DNA of 64,000 bases from an uncultured Methanobrevibacter sp. (GTDB lineage: Archaea; Methanobacteriota; Methanobacteria; Methanobacteriales; Methanobacteriaceae), in contig ONIK01000012.1 in assembly GCA_900317865.1 (NCBI GenBank), forward strand, positions 1 to 64,000. The letters are read 5' to 3'. The notes under the pieces are model-generated. The model was not told the DNA's origin. It saw only the letters and a list, made by a program, of their open reading frames with translations, and searched no databases. This document shows, one piece after another, positions 28,031 to 36,699 of this stretch. The number at the start of each line of letters is the position of its first letter. Position 1 is the first letter of the stretch. The translations under genes and the position numbers were made by a program.

Positions 28031-28513
28031 ATGGATATTATATCTGGAAAAACCTGGACTTTTGGTGAAAATATTGATACGGATGTTATTATTCCCGGAA
28101 GATACTTAAGGACATTCAATCCTCAAGATTTGGCAGACCATGTCCTTGAAGGGGAAAGACCTGATTTCACTGAAAATGTTCAAAAAGGTGATGTTATAGT
28201 TGCAGGTGAAAATTTTGGATGCGGTTCTTCACGTGAACAGGCTCCTGTTGCTATTAAAACTGCAGGTGTTGATGCAATTATTGCCAAATCATTTGCAAGA
28301 ATTTTTTATAGAAACGCAATTAATATAGGTTTGCCAGTTATTGTAAGTGATATTGAAGCCAAGGATGGGGATATAATTAAAATTGACTTGGCTAATGGTA
28401 GTTTAATAAATGAAACTTCTGGTGAATCTGCTAGATTTGAACCATTTAAAGAGTTCATGTTAAATATTTTGGAAGATGGCGGTTTAGTAAACCATTATTT
28501 AAATAAAGATTAA
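28031..28513 (+). CDS. hacB: Methanogen homoaconitase small subunit (LeuD/HacB family)
   Basis: A 160-residue swivel-domain subunit of the aconitase family. It has the [17 protein letters not shown] segment, [14 protein letters not shown] and [15 protein letters not shown]. The loop YLRT (residues 25-28) is the form linked with methanogen homoaconitase, which makes 2-oxosuberate for coenzyme B; isopropylmalate isomerases have a hydrophobic residue instead of the arginine. I therefore favour coenzyme B over leucine synthesis. The start at ATG 28031 follows GTGA. The large subunit is not in the window. Confidence 0.82.
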   Translation: MDIISGKTWTFGENIDTDVIIPGRYLRTFNPQDLADHVLEGERPDFTENVQKGDVIVAGENFGCGSSREQAPVAIKTAGVDAIIAKSFARIFYRNAINIGLPVIVSDIEAKDGDIIKIDLANGSLINETSGESARFEPFKEFMLNILEDGGLVNHYLNKD

Positions 28514-28540
28514 TTTTTTTTTAAAAAAAGGAGGCATAAA

Positions 28541-29158
28541 ATGGAATGTCCTATTTGTGGTTCTGATGATATTGAAATATTGAATTCAAAACAAAAAGAA
28601 TCGAAAAAGAAATTTATGGAAGAATATCTTTTAAAATGCTTTGACTGTGGTCATGTTTTTAAAGATGTTGTTTCTGCCAGTAAACCTAAAATGTACAGAC
28701 TTATTATATCTGAACAAAATAAATCTCATAAAACTTCAATTGAATTATCTCCAAGCGATGAATTGAAAGTTGGTGATATTTTACTTTCTGATGTGGGTCA
28801 GGTTGAAGTTTCAAGTATTGAAGTAGATGATACTCGTGTAAATAAATCATTAATTGAAGATATTACAACAATCTGGGCAACATCTGTTGAAATTCCTGCA
28901 AGAATAGGATTTTCTGTAGATTTGCATGGTAAAGTTGATTCATATAAGCTAGACCTGGAAAGAGATTTTGAAATTGCTCCTGGTGATGTTGTAAAAATTG
29001 AGAATCATATTGTAAAAGTTCATGTTATAAAAACAAATGATAGAAAACTTACTTCAGGTTTTGCCAAAGCAGGAGTAATCAAAAGAGTTTATTCAAAACC
29101 AGTTAAATTCAATAATTATGATTATGATTTAACATCAAATATTTTCAAAAAAACTTAA
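28541..29158 (+). CDS. Archaeal zinc-ribbon protein, COG1326/HVO_0476 type
   Basis: A 205-residue protein with an N-terminal zinc ribbon: CPICG at residues 3-7 and CFDCG at about 33-37. The rest is beta-rich: LSPSDELKVGDILLSDVGQVEVSSIEV and VDLHGKVDSYKLDLERDFEIAPGDVVKI, then a basic end. I recognise the family as the widespread but uncharacterised archaeal COG1326. An AGGAGG ribosome site precedes it. It lies between hacB and a tRNA modification gene and is likely cotranscribed. A role in transcription or translation is only inferred from the zinc ribbon. Confidence 0.75.
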   Translation: MECPICGSDDIEILNSKQKESKKKFMEEYLLKCFDCGHVFKDVVSASKPKMYRLIISEQNKSHKTSIELSPSDELKVGDILLSDVGQVEVSSIEVDDTRVNKSLIEDITTIWATSVEIPARIGFSVDLHGKVDSYKLDLERDFEIAPGDVVKIENHIVKVHVIKTNDRKLTSGFAKAGVIKRVYSKPVKFNNYDYDLTSNIFKKT

Positions 29159-29171
29159 ATTGTGAGTATCT

Positions 29172-30446
29172 ATGAAAGTATATATTGATTCATACGGTTG
29201 TACATTTAACAAAGCTGATGGCCAAATAATGGCTGGTGTTTTAAATGAAAATAACATTGATTTAGTTGATAATATAGATGATGCTGATGTTATTATTGTA
29301 AATACTTGTTATGTTAAATTGCCAACTGAAAATAAGGTTGTTTATAAAATTCAACAGTTGCAAAAGAATTTTCCCGATAAAAAAATCATTGTTGGGGGAT
29401 GTATGGTAGAAATAGATCCTGAAAAACTGGATAGTATCGGACCTAATTGTAGCTGGATTGGGCCTCATCAATTGAATAAGGCTGCTGATGTTGTTAAACA
29501 AACTTATTGTGGTGAGGTTGTACGAGAATGTGGCTTTTCTAAGGAAAGTAAGGTCGGTGTTCCTAAAGTCACAGATGATTCTTTAATCCACATTATTCAA
29601 ATTTGTGAAGGTTGTTTGGGTGCTTGTACTTTTTGCTGTACTCGTTTTGCCCGAGGACCACTAAACAGTTATCCGATTTCAGATATTGTTGCTGAAGCAA
29701 AGGACGCTATTGAAAATGGTGCCTGTGAAATTCAACTCACTGCTCAGGATACTATGGCTTTTGGCCGGGACACTGGTGAAAAACTATCTACTTTAATCAA
29801 AGAAGTGGCTAATTTAGATGGAGATTTTCGTGTTCGTGTTGGAATGATGCATCCTAAAAACATTTTAAATGATGTTGATGAAATAATTGATGCAATAAAA
29901 CAACCGAAGGTATATAATTTCATTCATTTACCTATACAAAGTGGTAGTGATAAAGTCCTGAAAGAAATGAGACGTGGCCACACTGTTGATCAGTATATTG
30001 AAATTGTCAATAAATTTAAAAAAGAAATTCCAGATTTAACTTTGGCAACAGATATAATTGTTGGCTATCCGACAGAAAATGATGATGACTTTTTGAAAAC
30101 TGTAGATTTACTTAATGAAGTAAAACCTAGTTTGATTCATTTGTCAAAATATCAGCACAGGAAGGGTGCAATTTCTTCATCACTTAAAGAAATTCCTCAT
30201 CAAACAATGAAGGAACGCTCTAAATTTTTATCCAAAATCAAAGGTGAAATAACAAAACAAGAAAACGAAGAATTGCTCAATTCACACCAAAATGTTTTAA
30301 TTGTGGAAAAAGGTTCTAAAGGTGGTTTTATTGGTAAAACAGATTCTTACATTCCTGTTGTAGTTGAAGATGTTAATCTGGGAGAGTTTGTTTGTGTAAA
30401 AATAACTCATGCAACAGCAACATATCTAAAAGGCATCGTAGAATAA
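29172..30446 (+). CDS. tRNA threonylcarbamoyladenosine methylthiotransferase (CDKAL1/MtaB type)
   Basis: A 424-residue radical SAM methylthiotransferase that makes ms2t6A37 in tRNA. The N-terminal UPF0004 domain has three cluster cysteines (YGCTFNKADGQ, NTCYVK, GGCMVE); the radical SAM motif is GCLGACTFCCTRFARG (C-x3-C-x2-C). PIQSGSDKVLKEMRRGH and a C-terminal TRAM domain (VEKGSKGGFIGKTDSY) follow. The length is normal. It is the last gene of the hacB-zinc-ribbon run, and poly-T follows at 30447-30460. Confidence 0.9.
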   Translation: MKVYIDSYGCTFNKADGQIMAGVLNENNIDLVDNIDDADVIIVNTCYVKLPTENKVVYKIQQLQKNFPDKKIIVGGCMVEIDPEKLDSIGPNCSWIGPHQLNKAADVVKQTYCGEVVRECGFSKESKVGVPKVTDDSLIHIIQICEGCLGACTFCCTRFARGPLNSYPISDIVAEAKDAIENGACEIQLTAQDTMAFGRDTGEKLSTLIKEVANLDGDFRVRVGMMHPKNILNDVDEIIDAIKQPKVYNFIHLPIQSGSDKVLKEMRRGHTVDQYIEIVNKFKKEIPDLTLATDIIVGYPTENDDDFLKTVDLLNEVKPSLIHLSKYQHRKGAISSSLKEIPHQTMKERSKFLSKIKGEITKQENEELLNSHQNVLIVEKGSKGGFIGKTDSYIPVVVEDVNLGEFVCVKITHATATYLKGIVE

Positions 30447-30607
30447 TTTATTTTTTTTAGTTTTTTATGTTGTTGTTTTTATAATTTTTATATATTTTTT
30501 GTCTTTAATTTTTAATTTTTTTATTATTAGTTTTGTATAGATAAAACCTCTAATTGATAGCTCAATGGTTAATATATAAATGATAAATAAGCATTTTTTC
30601 CAAAACA

Positions 30608-30615
30608 TTTATATA
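30608..30615 (+). promoter_or_regulatory. TATA box of the histone gene
   Basis: TTTATATA, 43 bases before the histone ATG, fits transcription starting near 30635, a few bases before the GGAGGTGA ribosome site. Confidence 0.6.
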
Positions 30616-30650
30616 CTATGTGTTACTATCATTTAATTGGAGGTGAAATA

Positions 30651-30851
30651 ATGAGTGAATTACCAATCGCACCAGTAGGTCGTATCTTAAAAAATGCTGG
30701 AGCTCAAAGAATTAGTGACGAAGCTAAAATTGCATTAGCTGAAGCATTAGAAGAAAAAGGTGACGAAATCGCTAAAAAAGCAGTTAATTTCGCACGCCAC
30801 GCTGGTAGAAAAACTGTAAAAGCTGAAGATATCAAATTAGCTATCAAATAA
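30651..30851 (+). CDS. Archaeal histone (HMf type)
   Basis: A 66-residue histone fold protein that wraps DNA as dimers and longer assemblies. It has [19 protein letters not shown] (helix 1), a central helix [32 protein letters not shown], and [14 protein letters not shown] at the C-terminus, all standard for the HMf family. The start at 30651 is set by GGAGGTGA 5 bases upstream; a longer frame from 30618 has no ribosome site. Strong promoter and ribosome site agree with high expression. Confidence 0.97.
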   Translation: MSELPIAPVGRILKNAGAQRISDEAKIALAEALEEKGDEIAKKAVNFARHAGRKTVKAEDIKLAIK

Positions 30852-30938
30852 GCTTTTTACTTTTTATTTAAAATCTATTGGCCATTTTCTTGGTCAATTA
30901 TTTTATTTTTTTCATCGGTTCAGATTTTTTTGCAAAGT

Positions 30939-30946
30939 TTTATATA
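30939..30946 (+). promoter_or_regulatory. TATA box of tRNA-Val
   Basis: TTTATATA begins 39 bases before the tRNA 5' end, a normal place for a tRNA promoter in archaea when a few leader bases are removed by RNase P. Confidence 0.55.
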
Positions 30947-30977
30947 TTACTTTTAACATATAATATTATGTTGCACA

Positions 30978-31049
30978 GGACCGGTGGTCTAGGGGTATGA
31001 TTCCTCTTTGACGTGGAGGAGATCACGAGTTCGAATCTCGTTCGGTCCA
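30978..31049 (+). tRNA. tRNA-Val (anticodon GAC)
   Basis: A complete cloverleaf can be drawn. The acceptor is GGACCGG with TCGGTCC (one G-T pair), the anticodon stem CCTCT/GGAGG, the loop TTGACGT giving anticodon GAC, and the T arm ACGAG TTCGAAT CTCGT. The discriminator is A. CCA is not encoded. It reads valine GUC codons. Confidence 0.93.
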
Positions 31050-31052
31050 TAT

Positions 31053-31075
31053 GCCATGGTAGTTCAGATGGGAGA
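31053..31075 (+). pseudogene. Truncated tRNA-like 5' half
   Basis: Three bases after tRNA-Val a second tRNA seems to begin: GCCATGG as an acceptor 5' strand, TA, then the D-arm-like GTTCAGATGGGAGA. The match stops there and a T-run follows; no anticodon arm, T arm or acceptor 3' strand is present downstream. It looks like the remaining 5' part of a deleted tRNA. Identity is uncertain. Confidence 0.4.
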
Positions 31076-31152
31076 TTTTTTAAAATATTTGTTTAAAATG
31101 AGATTTCTATTTTTTATAAAAAAATAAATTTAATGGTGATTGGTTTTTAAAT

Positions 31153-31881
31153 TTAATTTTTACTTAATGTAATTGATTTTGGCTTAACCTGTGTGTTTTC
31201 TCTTAATTCTTTATATTTGCTAACAATTTGATATCCGTTATTTGATGCAATCAAATCAGCTCCACCAGTCAACACTTGATGAGCCATTTTCCAGATATCA
31301 ATTCCATCATAAACTTCTATTTTTGTTTTAGGAGCATATTTTTGGAATATGTTAATATCGTTAACAATTTCATAAATGTGATTTGGAGTTAAAAATCCTG
31401 TTGAAGTTTTAATATAATCAACATTAGCATTTTCTAATCTTATTACAAGATTTGCTTTTTGTTCATCTTCAAGAATTTTACTTTCAATAATCATTTTCAG
31501 TGTTGTATCTCCGAGAGCTTCTTTAATTTGTTTAGCTTCATCTTCTATTAAATCATATTTTTCATTTACTACATGATTTAAATTAATCACTGAATTAATT
31601 TCATCTGCTCCCTTTTCAACTAATGTTAAAGCTTCAGCGATTTTTGATTCTGTATTTTCACAACCTAATGGGAATCCAATGACACTGCCTACTCTTGTAT
31701 CACAGTCAGCCAATATTTCTTTAGCTAATGGAACATATGTCGGATTAATGGTAACTGAATTGAAATTCCATTCTTTTGCTTGATTTAAGAATTCTGTCAT
31801 TTCAGCTTCACTAATCATGTTATTTAAATTTGTATAGTTTATAAGACTAGCCAAGTGTTTTGAATTTTTTATTCTGTACAT
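31153..31881 (-). CDS. deoC: Divergent DeoC-like aldolase
   Basis: A 242-residue TIM-barrel of the deoxyribose-phosphate aldolase family, which cleaves 2-deoxyribose 5-phosphate to glyceraldehyde 3-phosphate and acetaldehyde. The Schiff-base lysine is K158 in YIKTSTGF, and GFPLGCENTESKIAEA and GADEINSVINL match the family. By my alignment, the aspartate that assists catalysis in the E. coli enzyme (D102) is N96 here, and the second lysine (K201) falls on E189. The enzyme may have lower or altered activity. It is a single gene between tRNA-Val and elp3. Confidence 0.75.
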   Translation of the reverse strand: MYRIKNSKHLASLINYTNLNNMISEAEMTEFLNQAKEWNFNSVTINPTYVPLAKEILADCDTRVGSVIGFPLGCENTESKIAEALTLVEKGADEINSVINLNHVVNEKYDLIEDEAKQIKEALGDTTLKMIIESKILEDEQKANLVIRLENANVDYIKTSTGFLTPNHIYEIVNDINIFQKYAPKTKIEVYDGIDIWKMAHQVLTGGADLIASNNGYQIVSKYKELRENTQVKPKSITLSKN

Positions 31882-31955
31882 ATTACCACTCTTAATATTT
31901 TTTAATTGTTAGTTAATATACGAATGAAACTATATATAACTTTTGTCTTGATTTT

Positions 31956-33525
31956 TTACATCAATTTTTTTGCCATATAAGGGCCTTTTCTTTCATAACC
32001 AAATTTACGGTAATAATTTCTAGACCCGATACCGCTAATAATGGCAATTTCATCTTTATCATTATCAATAGCTAAATTTTCAGCTTCTTTTAACAATTTT
32101 TCACCAAAACCTGTATGTTGGCCAATTGCCGGATTCTTATCTCCGATTTGAATCATATTTCCATAAACGTGAAGCTCACGAATCAGGGCAGTTTTATCCG
32201 TAATTTCTGGTCTGAAAATATTTTCTGAAGGTATTCTGAAACGTAAAAATCCAGCAATACTTTCTTCATTTTTATCTTCGATTGAAATGAATGTTTCTTC
32301 ACCGCCGCATGCAGTGTATGACTCTTTGAATAATCTGAAATCATCTAACGTATAATTTTCATTAGTTTTTTTATGGCCGATTTCACGACATCTGATACAT
32401 TGGCAGTTCTCTTTGTATTCTCATTGTTCTAACCCATTTCGGAAGTATTTTTTTAATTTCTACTATCAAATCAACAGCTTCCTCATCAGTATATGGGCTG
32501 TAAACTCCATCTTTCCACATGTCATACAATTCACTGCCTTCAGTAACGAGACATGGATATATTTTAAGCATATCTGGTTTAAAATTATCATCACTGAATA
32601 ACTGTTTAAACATTTTTAAATCTTCTTTCTGGCGTACAAACAATCCTGGCATCATGTGCATGGCCACTTTAATGGCGGAATCTCTTAAAAGTTGATTGGA
32701 TTCAATAACATCAGCAATAGTATGTCCTCTTTTTACTTTGGTATACAGTTCATCGGACAGTGTCTGAACACCTAATTCAACTCTTGTAACTCCAAAATTC
32801 AGCATTCTGTTAATATGGTCTTTTTTACAGTAATCTGGACGTGTTTCAAAGGTCATCCCCACGCATCTGACTTTGGAGTCTTCATTGGCAAGCTGAATAT
32901 CGTCAATAAGGACATAATCGTCAGGAGGATATGTTTTCACAATATCTTTTTCAAATTCTCTGATTAATGGTTTGTTTATTTCAAATTCTGCATTGTTCTC
33001 CAAAATCAATCCAAAGTCGGTCATTGCTTTAAGGCATTGTGATACGAACCATTCCTGATAGCAAAGATCCCTTGAAGGAAATGTTCCTCCCATTATAATC
33101 AATTCAACTTTATCAATAGGATGGCCTATTTTTTTGAGTTGTGATAATCTGTTGAAACATTGAACATAAGGATGATATTCAAACATTCTACCTCTTAAAG
33201 CTGCAGGTTCTTCACCAGTATAACTTGGCGGAGCTATATCACTTTCAGGACAGTATAAACATCTTCCATGAGGACATTTGTGTGGATGACACATTACAGC
33301 TACGATAGCCACACCGGATTTTGTTCTAGTGGGTTTTTTCTTTAATGTGTCTGAAACAAGCTCTTTTTCTTCTGCAGTTGCGTATTCAAGAATGTCTGCA
33401 TTGCTCATAAATCTTGATAATTTTAAATCACGACAAAGCTGTCTTTTACGAACTTCCAAATCCCGTCGTGTAGATATTTTGCCTTCAATAATATCATCAA
33501 TTATAATTCGGCATGCTTCTTTCAT
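31956..33525 (-). pseudogene. elp3: elp3 with an internal deletion and frameshift
   Basis: Elp3 is the tRNA U34 modifying enzyme with a radical SAM and an acetyltransferase domain (normally about 530 residues). The first part, 33525-32383, is normal: [15 protein letters not shown] (CX9CX2C), [20 protein letters not shown], to [11 protein letters not shown], and then reads PMYQMS and stops. In another frame [15 protein letters not shown] follows at once (about 32411) and continues as SYTACGGEETFISIEDKN, LIRELHVYGN, HTGFGEKLLKEAE, YYRKFGYERKGPYMAKKLM. About 25-30 residues normally between RIQRE and CIRCRE are missing. So a small deletion joined two sites out of frame. It may be a true break or an assembly error. 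Confidence 0.75.
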
Positions 33526-33616
33526 TTAATATTCACCTGTTATTATATTTGATAGTTAATTTTATATATTGGTATGTTTTAATAGTATATTAAAATAATT
33601 ACAATGAGGCGATAAA

Positions 33617-33889
33617 ATGCGTGCAAAACAATTTTTCGGTATTACTGTATTAGATAAAAAAGTAAGAGAAGTAGGTAGAATTGAAGATGTAGAAATTGAT
33701 ACTGATAATGGTAATGTAACAACTCTTATCATTTCCTTAAATAAAGGTCTCTTTTCCAATGATTCAATCGAAGTAGATTTCGATGCTATTGCTACCATTG
33801 GTGACTACATTCTCTTAAACACTGAAATTGCTGAAGAAGAAGCTGAAGAAGAACCAGAAAAAGTCACTGTTGAAGTTGAAGACGAATAA
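33617..33889 (+). CDS. PRC-barrel domain protein
   Basis: A 90-residue protein with one PRC-barrel: KQFFGITVLDKKVREVGRIEDVEIDTDNGNVTTLIIS and IEVDFDAIATIGDYILLN, followed by a very acidic tail. PRC-barrels in archaea are small beta-barrels thought to bind proteins or RNA and, in some archaea, to act in cell division (family knowledge). GAGGCGA precedes the ATG. It is followed 16 bases later by the DUF2098 gene. A second PRC-barrel protein is at 51766. Confidence 0.85.
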   Translation: MRAKQFFGITVLDKKVREVGRIEDVEIDTDNGNVTTLIISLNKGLFSNDSIEVDFDAIATIGDYILLNTEIAEEEAEEEPEKVTVEVEDE

Positions 33890-33905
33890 GAAAAAGGGGT
33901 ATATC

Positions 33906-34202
33906 ATGGCATTTGATGCTCGTGATAAAGAAATTTCAGTCGATGATTTTGTTCGCTATGTAGATACTGGAACCATGGGTAAAGTTCTTGAAATTAAAAC
34001 TGAAGATGAAGTCGATTGGGTTTTAATTGATAAAACTAACCTTTGGTACAAAGCTAAATTAGTGGAAATTCTCGATGAAAAAGATATTAAAATTAAAATT
34101 ACACCTTCAGGTCGTGAAGTCGACATTGAAGAATTAAAAGAAAAAGCAGATAAACTGGAAAACATGCAAATGGATTCCAGTGTTGCAGAGGGTGGAGGTT
34201 AA
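33906..34202 (+). CDS. DUF2098 family protein
   Basis: A 98-residue soluble protein. The ATG at 33906 is chosen because GGGGT lies before it; a longer frame upstream overlaps the PRC gene. It has FVRYVDTGTMGKVLEIKTEDEVDWVLIDKTNLWYKAKLVEIL, the pattern I associate with the archaeal DUF2098 family, then a lysine- and glutamate-rich helix. Likely cotranscribed with the PRC-barrel gene and convergent with hel308. No function known. Confidence 0.68.
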   Translation: MAFDARDKEISVDDFVRYVDTGTMGKVLEIKTEDEVDWVLIDKTNLWYKAKLVEILDEKDIKIKITPSGREVDIEELKEKADKLENMQMDSSVAEGGG

Positions 34203-34209
34203 TCCTCCC

Positions 34210-36282
34210 TTAATAACTATCTGCAAATTGTTTTATTTTTTTAGATAATGTTTCACCGATACCATCAATTTTTTGTAATTCTTTCTCGCTGACTGATTTT
34301 AAATCAAGACCAAATATGTCCACAATGTTTCTTGCCCGTTTTCTTCCAAGACGTTTAACGCCAACTACAAGTGGAATGATGTCTTCTTTGACACCGTAAT
34401 AAAGTCTTGCAGATAAATAATCATAATCTTTTAGTTTGGAATAATCTCCTAAGACTTCGGATGTGTTTTTAGCAAATCTTATAAGTCTTGACGCTTCATA
34501 GGCAGTTCTTCTGGTTGATGCTGAATAAACTCCATATCTATTTTCTATTTCATATTCGTTGCGTTCGTCAATCCATTCAATTAAGGATACGGTTGTTGCT
34601 TCGGGATTTCCAATATCAACAGCAAAAAGACCTGCTTCGGACATTTTTTCACGAACCGGATCCTTATTTTTCTTGCCTTTGAATGTAATCAGCGGCAGGT
34701 CTGGTGTTTCTGCAAGAGCATAAATGAATTCCGGAATATTGAATGCATCCATTGAAGAAATATATTCTTTGATTTTAACAGCAGTCTCTACACTATAATT
34801 TGATTTGGCAATCAGATTTCCAAAATCTGTTGTTTTAAGACCTTCAGGTGTTGCTCTGATTATTCCATTTTGAAGTAAGAACTGCAATGCATTTTCGAGT
34901 TCCCACTTTAAACTATCTGATGCAAACAATGACATTGAAGGATTATTGCTCATTTGATAGCCGTATAATGTTTTTTCAAAGAAATCAACCAATTCATCCA
35001 AATCTTTAGATAATGTAGATGCAATTTGTGCTATAATTTGTTTATAAACAGCATCTTTATTATCAACTAATTTTGAGTTAGTCAGTTCAATTTCTCCATT
35101 AATATAATAATCCTGAAGGTTAATGGCTTCATCAGCAGTTTTTGCAATAAGGTATGAGTATCCCACATCATCATATTGTGGTCTTCCTGCACGTCCGGAC
35201 ATTTGTTCATAATCAAAAACAGGAATTGGCTGTGGGCCGTTACTTGTCCAGCGTGTTGTGTCTCTTATGGCAACGGATTTGGAAGGTAAATTAACACCAT
35301 ACATTAAACTTGGCGTTGCACTAATCATTAATATATTTCCGTTCCTGAATTCTTCCTCAATAATTTCTTTCTGTTCATTGAAAAGCCCTGCGTGGTGGAA
35401 TGCAATTCCTTTTTCGGCAGCTTCAGCTAATTTGACACAGGTCGTTGTTGGGAGGGATCCTTTATTTTTAGGAACTTCAAGTAATTTATTTGCAACTTCT
35501 TTAAACTCTTGTTTTTGTTGTTTGGAAAGTTTTTTGTTGATTTTTTTTGCAACATATGTGGCTAAACTTTCTGTAAATCTTCTTGTTGATACAAATGACA
35601 GTGCCTGTGAGTTATCTTTCATTGCTTTTTCAACAATCTTGACAATTATGTCATTTTTGTTTTTTGTATTGAACATTTCACCGTCTAAAACTTCTTTATT
35701 CAATGGGACTGGTCTGTAATCATGTTCAATACATGTTCCTTCAAGCCATCCTTCTATTTCTTCAATATTTCGCAGTGTAGCGGATAATGCTATTATTCTC
35801 ATTGATGGATTAATGATTTTTGCTCTTGTGATGGCTGCTTCAAGTGTAGGTCCTCTGCTATATTCCCCAATCATGTGAAATTCATCGATAATTAATGTAT
35901 CAACATCACGAAGAGTATCCCAGGAAAAACGTGTAAGGGCATCAAATGACTCAAAAACCATAACGGATAAATCTGCACTTGACGGATGTTTTCCAACAAT
36001 GATTCCATGTTCTTCAAATGCTTTGAACTCTTGCACTTTTTCGTTTTGAATTGATAAAAGAGGTGCTGCATAAACCGCTTTTCCCTTATTCAAAATTGTT
36101 TTAAGAGCAGGCAATACTCCCAAAACGGTTTTACCACTTGCTGTTGGAATACAAATAATGTAATTTGATTTATCTTCCAAATACCCTGATTCAATTACTG
36201 CTTTTTGTGCCGGGTTAAACTCTTTAATGTATGGGTATGCACTATTAATTATTTTTTTGATATCTTCAGGTAAATTTTCCAT
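34210..36282 (-). CDS. hel308: ATP-dependent DNA helicase Hel308 (Hjm)
   Basis: A Ski2-like helicase of about 690 residues that unwinds lagging strands at stalled forks. Walker A is CIPTASGKT (about 44-52) and the DExH box is IIDEFHMIG (131-139). Then come SATLRNIEEIEGWL, SFVSTRRFTE, HHAGLFNEQKEIIEEEFRNG, ATPSLMYGVNLPS and MSGRAGRPQYDDVG. The C-terminus has a winged helix, ratchet domain and a helix-hairpin-helix end (VDIFGLDLKSVSEKELQKIDGIGETL). The ATG at 36282 is chosen over a TTG at 36291. The length is normal. Confidence 0.92.
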   Translation of the reverse strand: MENLPEDIKKIINSAYPYIKEFNPAQKAVIESGYLEDKSNYIICIPTASGKTVLGVLPALKTILNKGKAVYAAPLLSIQNEKVQEFKAFEEHGIIVGKHPSSADLSVMVFESFDALTRFSWDTLRDVDTLIIDEFHMIGEYSRGPTLEAAITRAKIINPSMRIIALSATLRNIEEIEGWLEGTCIEHDYRPVPLNKEVLDGEMFNTKNKNDIIVKIVEKAMKDNSQALSFVSTRRFTESLATYVAKKINKKLSKQQKQEFKEVANKLLEVPKNKGSLPTTTCVKLAEAAEKGIAFHHAGLFNEQKEIIEEEFRNGNILMISATPSLMYGVNLPSKSVAIRDTTRWTSNGPQPIPVFDYEQMSGRAGRPQYDDVGYSYLIAKTADEAINLQDYYINGEIELTNSKLVDNKDAVYKQIIAQIASTLSKDLDELVDFFEKTLYGYQMSNNPSMSLFASDSLKWELENALQFLLQNGIIRATPEGLKTTDFGNLIAKSNYSVETAVKIKEYISSMDAFNIPEFIYALAETPDLPLITFKGKKNKDPVREKMSEAGLFAVDIGNPEATTVSLIEWIDERNEYEIENRYGVYSASTRRTAYEASRLIRFAKNTSEVLGDYSKLKDYDYLSARLYYGVKEDIIPLVVGVKRLGRKRARNIVDIFGLDLKSVSEKELQKIDGIGETLSKKIKQFADSY

Positions 36283-36414
36283 TTTAATCAATTAAATATT
36301 GATTTTTTATATATTAATATATTTGTAGAGAGCATTTGAATAGTAACCTTAACAATTTATATAGTATAATTAATATAATAGTTACAAAATAAAATTTTTT
36401 TAGGTGTTATAATC

Positions 36415-36675
36415 ATGGTAATTAAAGTTGAAGTATTCAAAACTGATTCATGTCCTCACTGTCCTGCAGCAGTAAGTGCTGCTGAAAGTGCTAAAGCTAA
36501 ATTAGGTGACCAAATCGATGTTGAAATAGTTAATGCAAATGACCCTGCAAACATTGATAGGGCTAGAGAATACCAAATTATGGCTGTTCCAACTGTTGTT
36601 ATTGACGGTAATGTTGAATTTATCGGTGCACCTAGTGATAGTGATTTAATTGAAAAACTAGAATCTTTATTATAG
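36415..36675 (+). CDS. Small thioredoxin/glutaredoxin-like protein
   Basis: An 86-residue thioredoxin fold with the active site CPHC near residue 13-16 (TDSCPHCPAA), the cis-proline loop IMAVPTVVIDG and a final helix. It resembles small redoxins of methanogens (MTH895-like). It reduces disulfides in the cytoplasm; the partner is unknown. AGGTG lies upstream. It is probably separately transcribed but lies 25 bases before cbiD. Confidence 0.9.
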   Translation: MVIKVEVFKTDSCPHCPAAVSAAESAKAKLGDQIDVEIVNANDPANIDRAREYQIMAVPTVVIDGNVEFIGAPSDSDLIEKLESLL

Positions 36676-36699
36676 ATTCTCTCTTTTTTTATTATAGAA

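Noticed and set aside
28022..28031. GTG at 28022 as the start of hacB
   Set aside because: It overlaps the stop of the previous gene and the ATG at 28031 has GTGA at the right distance and matches the family's N-terminus.
30553..30575. GATAGCTCAATGGTTA resembles a tRNA D arm
   Set aside because: No acceptor, anticodon or T arm can be drawn around it, the flanks are AT-only, and it lies just before the histone promoter; probably chance.
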